Shown in pieces: positions 6,710 to 8,851 of a stretch of DNA of 8,851 bases; position 1 is the first letter of the stretch; every line of letters begins with the position of its first letter. Both the position numbers and the translations under genes were made by a program. Source of the stretch: Spirochaetota bacterium (GTDB lineage: Bacteria > Spirochaetota > Leptospiria > Turneriellales > Turneriellaceae); the NCBI GenBank assembly GCA_963205035.1, contig CAUJII010000029.1, forward strand, positions 1 through 8,851, given 5' to 3'. The notes below the pieces were generated by a model. The model did not search any database. It was not told the origin of the DNA and saw only the letters and a program-made list of their open reading frames with translations.

Positions 6710-7758
6710 GGGGTTGGCTCTGCTTTTCGCTTGGTCTGTAAAGAAGTTTGCTGAGGTTGTTGTAATTCCTCCTGTTCGGTGGGTGACACCAGTTCTTCTA
6801 TAGTAAAGGGAATAAGCTCAACGAACGCGGCCTGCCTGATCGGGCAATCCGGTAAGTCGCACGATTTGCAATAAACCCGCCTGCAAGGGTCGACGTGGAA
6901 ATGGATTTCTCCCTCGTGCGAATATGCGGCCATCACCTTCTTTTCAAAGGCGTTCGTCTGGTCGTGCGCGGTTGTGACATCCCAAAATTCGGGAACCACG
7001 ACGTGCGCATCGACGTGGTGATAGTTACCCGCGCGCACGACGCGTGTATGGTGGATTCGAATAATCCCCGGGGTGCGCGCTTCGCCAAAACGCTCTCCGA
7101 GCTCAGTCAAAAGTGCGGTGTCTTCTGCATCCATGAGGACGTGGACAGAGGTACGCACGAGCTTAAAGCCGGTGGCTGCGAGAACTACACCCACGGCGAG
7201 AGCTGCGGCGGGGTCAAACCAAGTGATCCCTGTGGCGCGCACCAGTCCCAACCCCAAGAGCACAGCGAGGCTCGTGTAGAAATCGGAGAGAACGTGCTTT
7301 CCGCTTGCGATGAGCGCCATAGAGCCGTTTTTCGTGCCCAAACGCACCAAATAGAGGCCCAAGAGGGCATTTATGACCCCTGCCGCCAAAATCAGAAAAA
7401 TGCCGCTATCGAGCGCTCTAAGCTCTGTGGGATTGATAATCGCACGGATGCCCTCGACAAAAATCATGACTGCGGCAAACGATATAAGTCCACCTTCAAA
7501 AACAGAGCTAAAAAATTCTGCCTTGCCATGCCCATACGGGTGGTCGCGGTCTGGCGGTTTTGCGCTGAAATACACGACGAAAAGCGCGACGAGAGCGGCG
7601 AGGACGTTCACAATGCTTTCGAGTGCGTCGGAGAGAATAGCTTGCGAACCCGTGATGTAGAATGCGAAAAACTTGGCGGCCAAGAGAAGGCTGCTCACCA
7701 GAAGAGAGACATTGCTGCCGCGTTTAACTGCGCGTGTGTTCTCGTGCGCCTTGGGCAT
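6706..7758 (-). CDS. Cation diffusion facilitator (CDF) family metal efflux transporter
   Basis: CDF proteins export divalent metals (Zn, Fe, Mn, Co, Ni) across the inner membrane by proton antiport. I start it at ATG 7758 (MPKAHENTRAVKRG), which overlaps the methyltransferase stop as TAATG; this gives 350 residues. Six membrane spans occupy roughly residues 15-205. TM2 has TGSQAILSDALESIVN and TM5 has SGKHVLSDFYTS, with the HxxxD pair H155/D159. HPYGHGKAE (73-81) is the usual signature after TM2. The cytoplasmic domain (about 210-290) is histidine-rich (HH236-237, HH247-248, H286, H288). In TM2 the aligned metal-site positions are E47 and N51 rather than D/H and D. A cysteine motif C292...C297..C300....C305 (DPCRRVYCKSCDLPDC) follows, then a Q/K-rich tail (EELQQPQQTSLQ) that overlaps the eno start. 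The metal specificity is not deducible. Confidence 0.93.
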   Translation of the reverse strand: MPKAHENTRAVKRGSNVSLLVSSLLLAAKFFAFYITGSQAILSDALESIVNVLAALVALFVVYFSAKPPDRDHPYGHGKAEFFSSVFEGGLISFAAVMIFVEGIRAIINPTELRALDSGIFLILAAGVINALLGLYLVRLGTKNGSMALIASGKHVLSDFYTSLAVLLGLGLVRATGITWFDPAAALAVGVVLAATGFKLVRTSVHVLMDAEDTALLTELGERFGEARTPGIIRIHHTRVVRAGNYHHVDAHVVVPEFWDVTTAHDQTNAFEKKVMAAYSHEGEIHFHVDPCRRVYCKSCDLPDCPIRQAAFVELIPFTIEELVSPTEQEELQQPQQTSLQTKRKAEPTP

Positions 7759-8552
7759 TACTTTCTGTAACCTGCGAGGTAGACGCCCTTGAGCCCGGCA
7801 AGCGGCAGATAATCCCATGTGCCGGTGTACCATTCAAACGCCGCACATTCGGGAGTTTGCGTCAATGCGATAAGTTCGTCGGGAGTGTACCCCCTCAAGA
7901 CGCTCGCCATGCTATCCCAAACGTACATTGCCGGCAGGATCGGGACAAGGTATGTGACTGCCCAGGTAAACAACGAATTGTCTTTGAGGAGAGGATAAAT
8001 ACGCGTGCCGAGTGTCGTTCCCACAGGTATCGACAGAAGATGCCACAAGTCGCGAGAGAAGGGGTCCATGATGAGAATACCGTCGCTCTGCTGAGCGGCG
8101 TCTATCAGGATTTTTTGTGCAGCCTCGGGGGAGAAATGATGGAATGCCGATAACAGTGTGCGTACGCGGAAGGTTTCTTCCTTAGTACTTTGCATCGCGT
8201 TGTAGCTTTCGGCTTCAAACGAAAGCCCTGCATTTTCAGAGACAAGTTTTGCATAAACCTCGCTTGCAGGGTATAAGTCGGTGAGCTTTATTTTTACGTC
8301 GCGTAAGCCCCCGCCTTGAAGCGCTTTGAGAAGCGTGAGTGCAGGGCCGCCCGCACCCGAACACAAATCAAGAATCGCCGTTGCCTGCGTCTTTTCAAGC
8401 CAAGTGCGAACGACGGGTAGCGCAGAACGGTAGACGCCGATGAGGTCTTGCTCCCACGATAAAATTTCGCGGAAAAGAACTTTGATAGGTTGCGGCACCC
8501 ATTCCAGCTCATGGCTCTCAAAGGTGTCGATGCGTTGAGGAATTTCCCACAT
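7758..8552 (-). CDS. Class I SAM-dependent methyltransferase, substrate unknown
   Basis: 264 residues. The Rossmann-type methyltransferase core begins with motif I, AILDLCSGAGGPAL (59-72), followed by the acidic residue at the end of beta-2 (D92, KLTDLYP) and the LLSAFHHFSPEAA segment (133-145) typical of motif IV. IMDPFSRD (161-168) follows. The C-terminal half includes a hydrophobic run (FTWAVTYLVPILPAMYVW, ~195-212) and DSMASVLRGYTPDEL (213-227), then a WYTGTWDYLPLAGLKGVYLAGYRK end typical of small-molecule methyltransferases. An in-frame TAA four codons upstream of the ATG fixes the start. A purine-rich GGAGGG lies 14 bases upstream, further than usual. It is the first gene of the minus-strand operon and its TAA overlaps the transporter ATG. 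The substrate could be a lipid, quinone-like or small metabolite; nothing in the sequence decides. Confidence 0.85.
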   Translation of the reverse strand: MWEIPQRIDTFESHELEWVPQPIKVLFREILSWEQDLIGVYRSALPVVRTWLEKTQATAILDLCSGAGGPALTLLKALQGGGLRDVKIKLTDLYPASEVYAKLVSENAGLSFEAESYNAMQSTKEETFRVRTLLSAFHHFSPEAAQKILIDAAQQSDGILIMDPFSRDLWHLLSIPVGTTLGTRIYPLLKDNSLFTWAVTYLVPILPAMYVWDSMASVLRGYTPDELIALTQTPECAAFEWYTGTWDYLPLAGLKGVYLAGYRK

Positions 8553-8577
8553 GCCACTCGGTTAATCCCTCCAGATG

Positions 8578-8631
8578 GAGTGTAAACGGTTTTTGGTTTA
8601 ATAGTTTTCGCGGCACTGTCCTTTTACACTC
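8578..8631. repeat. Inverted repeat 1 (GAGTGTAAAcGG / CCtTTTACACTC)
   Basis: The left arm is 8578-8589 and the right arm 8620-8631. Nine contiguous pairs, one mismatch, then two further pairs. The arms are separated by 30 bases. Either a DNA operator pair (TGTAAA/TTTACA half-sites) or the first stem of a folded leader RNA. Confidence 0.7.
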
Positions 8632-8659
8632 AGAGCAAGCGTCTCCGCGACTAACTATT
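8600..8659. repeat. Inverted repeat 2 (AATAGTTttCGCGG / CCGCGactAACTATT)
   Basis: The left arm is 8600-8613 and the right arm 8645-8659. Seven pairs, an asymmetric internal loop, then five G/C pairs. The right arm ends four bases before the Mur ligase ATG. Its left arm lies inside the loop of repeat 1 and its right arm outside, so the two stems are interleaved. Confidence 0.7.
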
Positions 8660-8663
8660 CTTT

Positions 8664-8851
8664 ATGAAAACTGCCGGAACAGACTTCACTCGCTCTATTT
8701 GGGAGTCCTTAGGTTGGGAGGCCTATGGCGCAGGCGACCGCATCGAGATAAAGGACGCCACGCAAGACAGCCGCCAAGTCAAGAAGGGTTCGGCGTTTTT
8801 TGCATACGACGGTTTGAACGCCAGCGGCAAAGATTTTATTTGGGATGCACT
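8664..8851 (+). CDS. Mur ligase N-terminal domain (MurF- or MurE-type), 3'-truncated by the window edge
   Basis: The frame is open from ATG 8664 to the window end: 62 complete codons starting MKTAGTDFTRSIWESLGWEAYG. The segment 'DATQDSRQVKKGSAFFAYDGLNASGKDFIWDAL' (about residues 31-62) is the UDP-MurNAc-binding N-terminal domain shared by MurE and MurF, whose consensus is DSR-x-V-x-x-G-x-x-FxA-x-x-G-x-x-x-x-G-x-x-F. These ligases add the third amino acid (MurE) or D-Ala-D-Ala (MurF) to the UDP-MurNAc peptide in the cytoplasm. The ATP-binding and catalytic domains lie beyond the window, so MurE and MurF cannot be separated; the FFA variant leans slightly to MurF. There is no Shine-Dalgarno; the bases before ATG are ACTATTCTTT, and an inverted-repeat arm ends four bases upstream. 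Confidence 0.75.
   Translation, partial: MKTAGTDFTRSIWESLGWEAYGAGDRIEIKDATQDSRQVKKGSAFFAYDGLNASGKDFIWDA

Larger units (their letters stand above)
8553..8663. promoter_or_regulatory. Divergent intergenic region between the methyltransferase operon and the Mur ligase
   Basis: These 111 bases must contain promoters for both the leftward four-gene operon and the rightward Mur ligase. I found no convincing -35/-10 pair on either strand, only AT-rich patches (TTTAATAG near 8597-8604; TATTAAA on the minus strand). The region is dominated by two interleaved inverted repeats, listed separately. A GGAGGG on the minus strand lies 14 bases from the methyltransferase start. The Mur ligase start has no Shine-Dalgarno. 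Confidence 0.55.

Noticed and set aside
6895..7770. A 291-codon open frame on the plus strand, antisense to the CDF transporter
   Set aside because: Its translation has no recognisable domain and is the mirror of a clear transporter gene; long antisense frames are common opposite GC-rich coding sequence.
7758..7833. Upstream extension of the CDF transporter by 25 residues (MVHRHMGLSAAC...)
   Set aside because: The extension overlaps the conserved end of the methyltransferase, reads Arg/Gln-rich out-of-frame sequence, and the TAATG junction gives a natural start.

Overview
The window reads as a chromosomal, housekeeping-rich stretch of a bacterium with roughly balanced base composition and very tight gene packing. 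A TCA-cycle aconitase, an enolase and a peptidoglycan (Mur) ligase point to a walled, respiring bacterium. The taxon cannot be fixed from the sequence. A small coiled-coil/membrane-tail protein of the DUF1640 (CCDC90-like) type and an ABHD18-like hydrolase would fit the Leptospirales (Turneriella/Leptonema-like spirochaetes), but that is a weak inference. No tRNA, rRNA, CRISPR array, insertion sequence or phage gene was seen.

Layout, left to right. (1) The 3' three quarters or more of an acnA-type aconitase on the plus strand, followed by a 57-residue single-span membrane protein. (2) A convergent ridA (reactive enamine/imine deaminase) on the minus strand. (3) Across a 97-base divergent spacer, a plus-strand pair: an alpha/beta hydrolase and, two bases later, trmD (tRNA m1G37 methyltransferase) with a GTG start. 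(4) A four-gene minus-strand operon, read right to left: SAM-dependent methyltransferase, cation diffusion facilitator, enolase, five-span membrane protein. Each start overlaps the preceding stop by one or four bases (TAATG, ATGA, ATGA). (5) A 111-base divergent spacer with two interleaved inverted repeats, then the first 62 codons of a Mur ligase on the plus strand.

Most of the content is ordinary metabolism, but two structures stand out. The enolase has an in-frame insertion made of three copies of a 24-bp GC-rich repeat, giving three 8-residue peptide units in the variable loop after the first Mg-ligand strand. It looks like a small dispersed palindromic repeat that has entered a coding gene. 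The spacer before the Mur ligase holds two strong inverted repeats in interleaved (pseudoknot-like) order, the last arm ending four bases before the start codon.

How the genes work together: the four-gene operon appears translationally coupled and links metal-ion export to enolase, which needs Mg2+. The functional meaning is unproven. trmD lies outside the usual rpsP-rimM-trmD-rplS ribosomal cluster.
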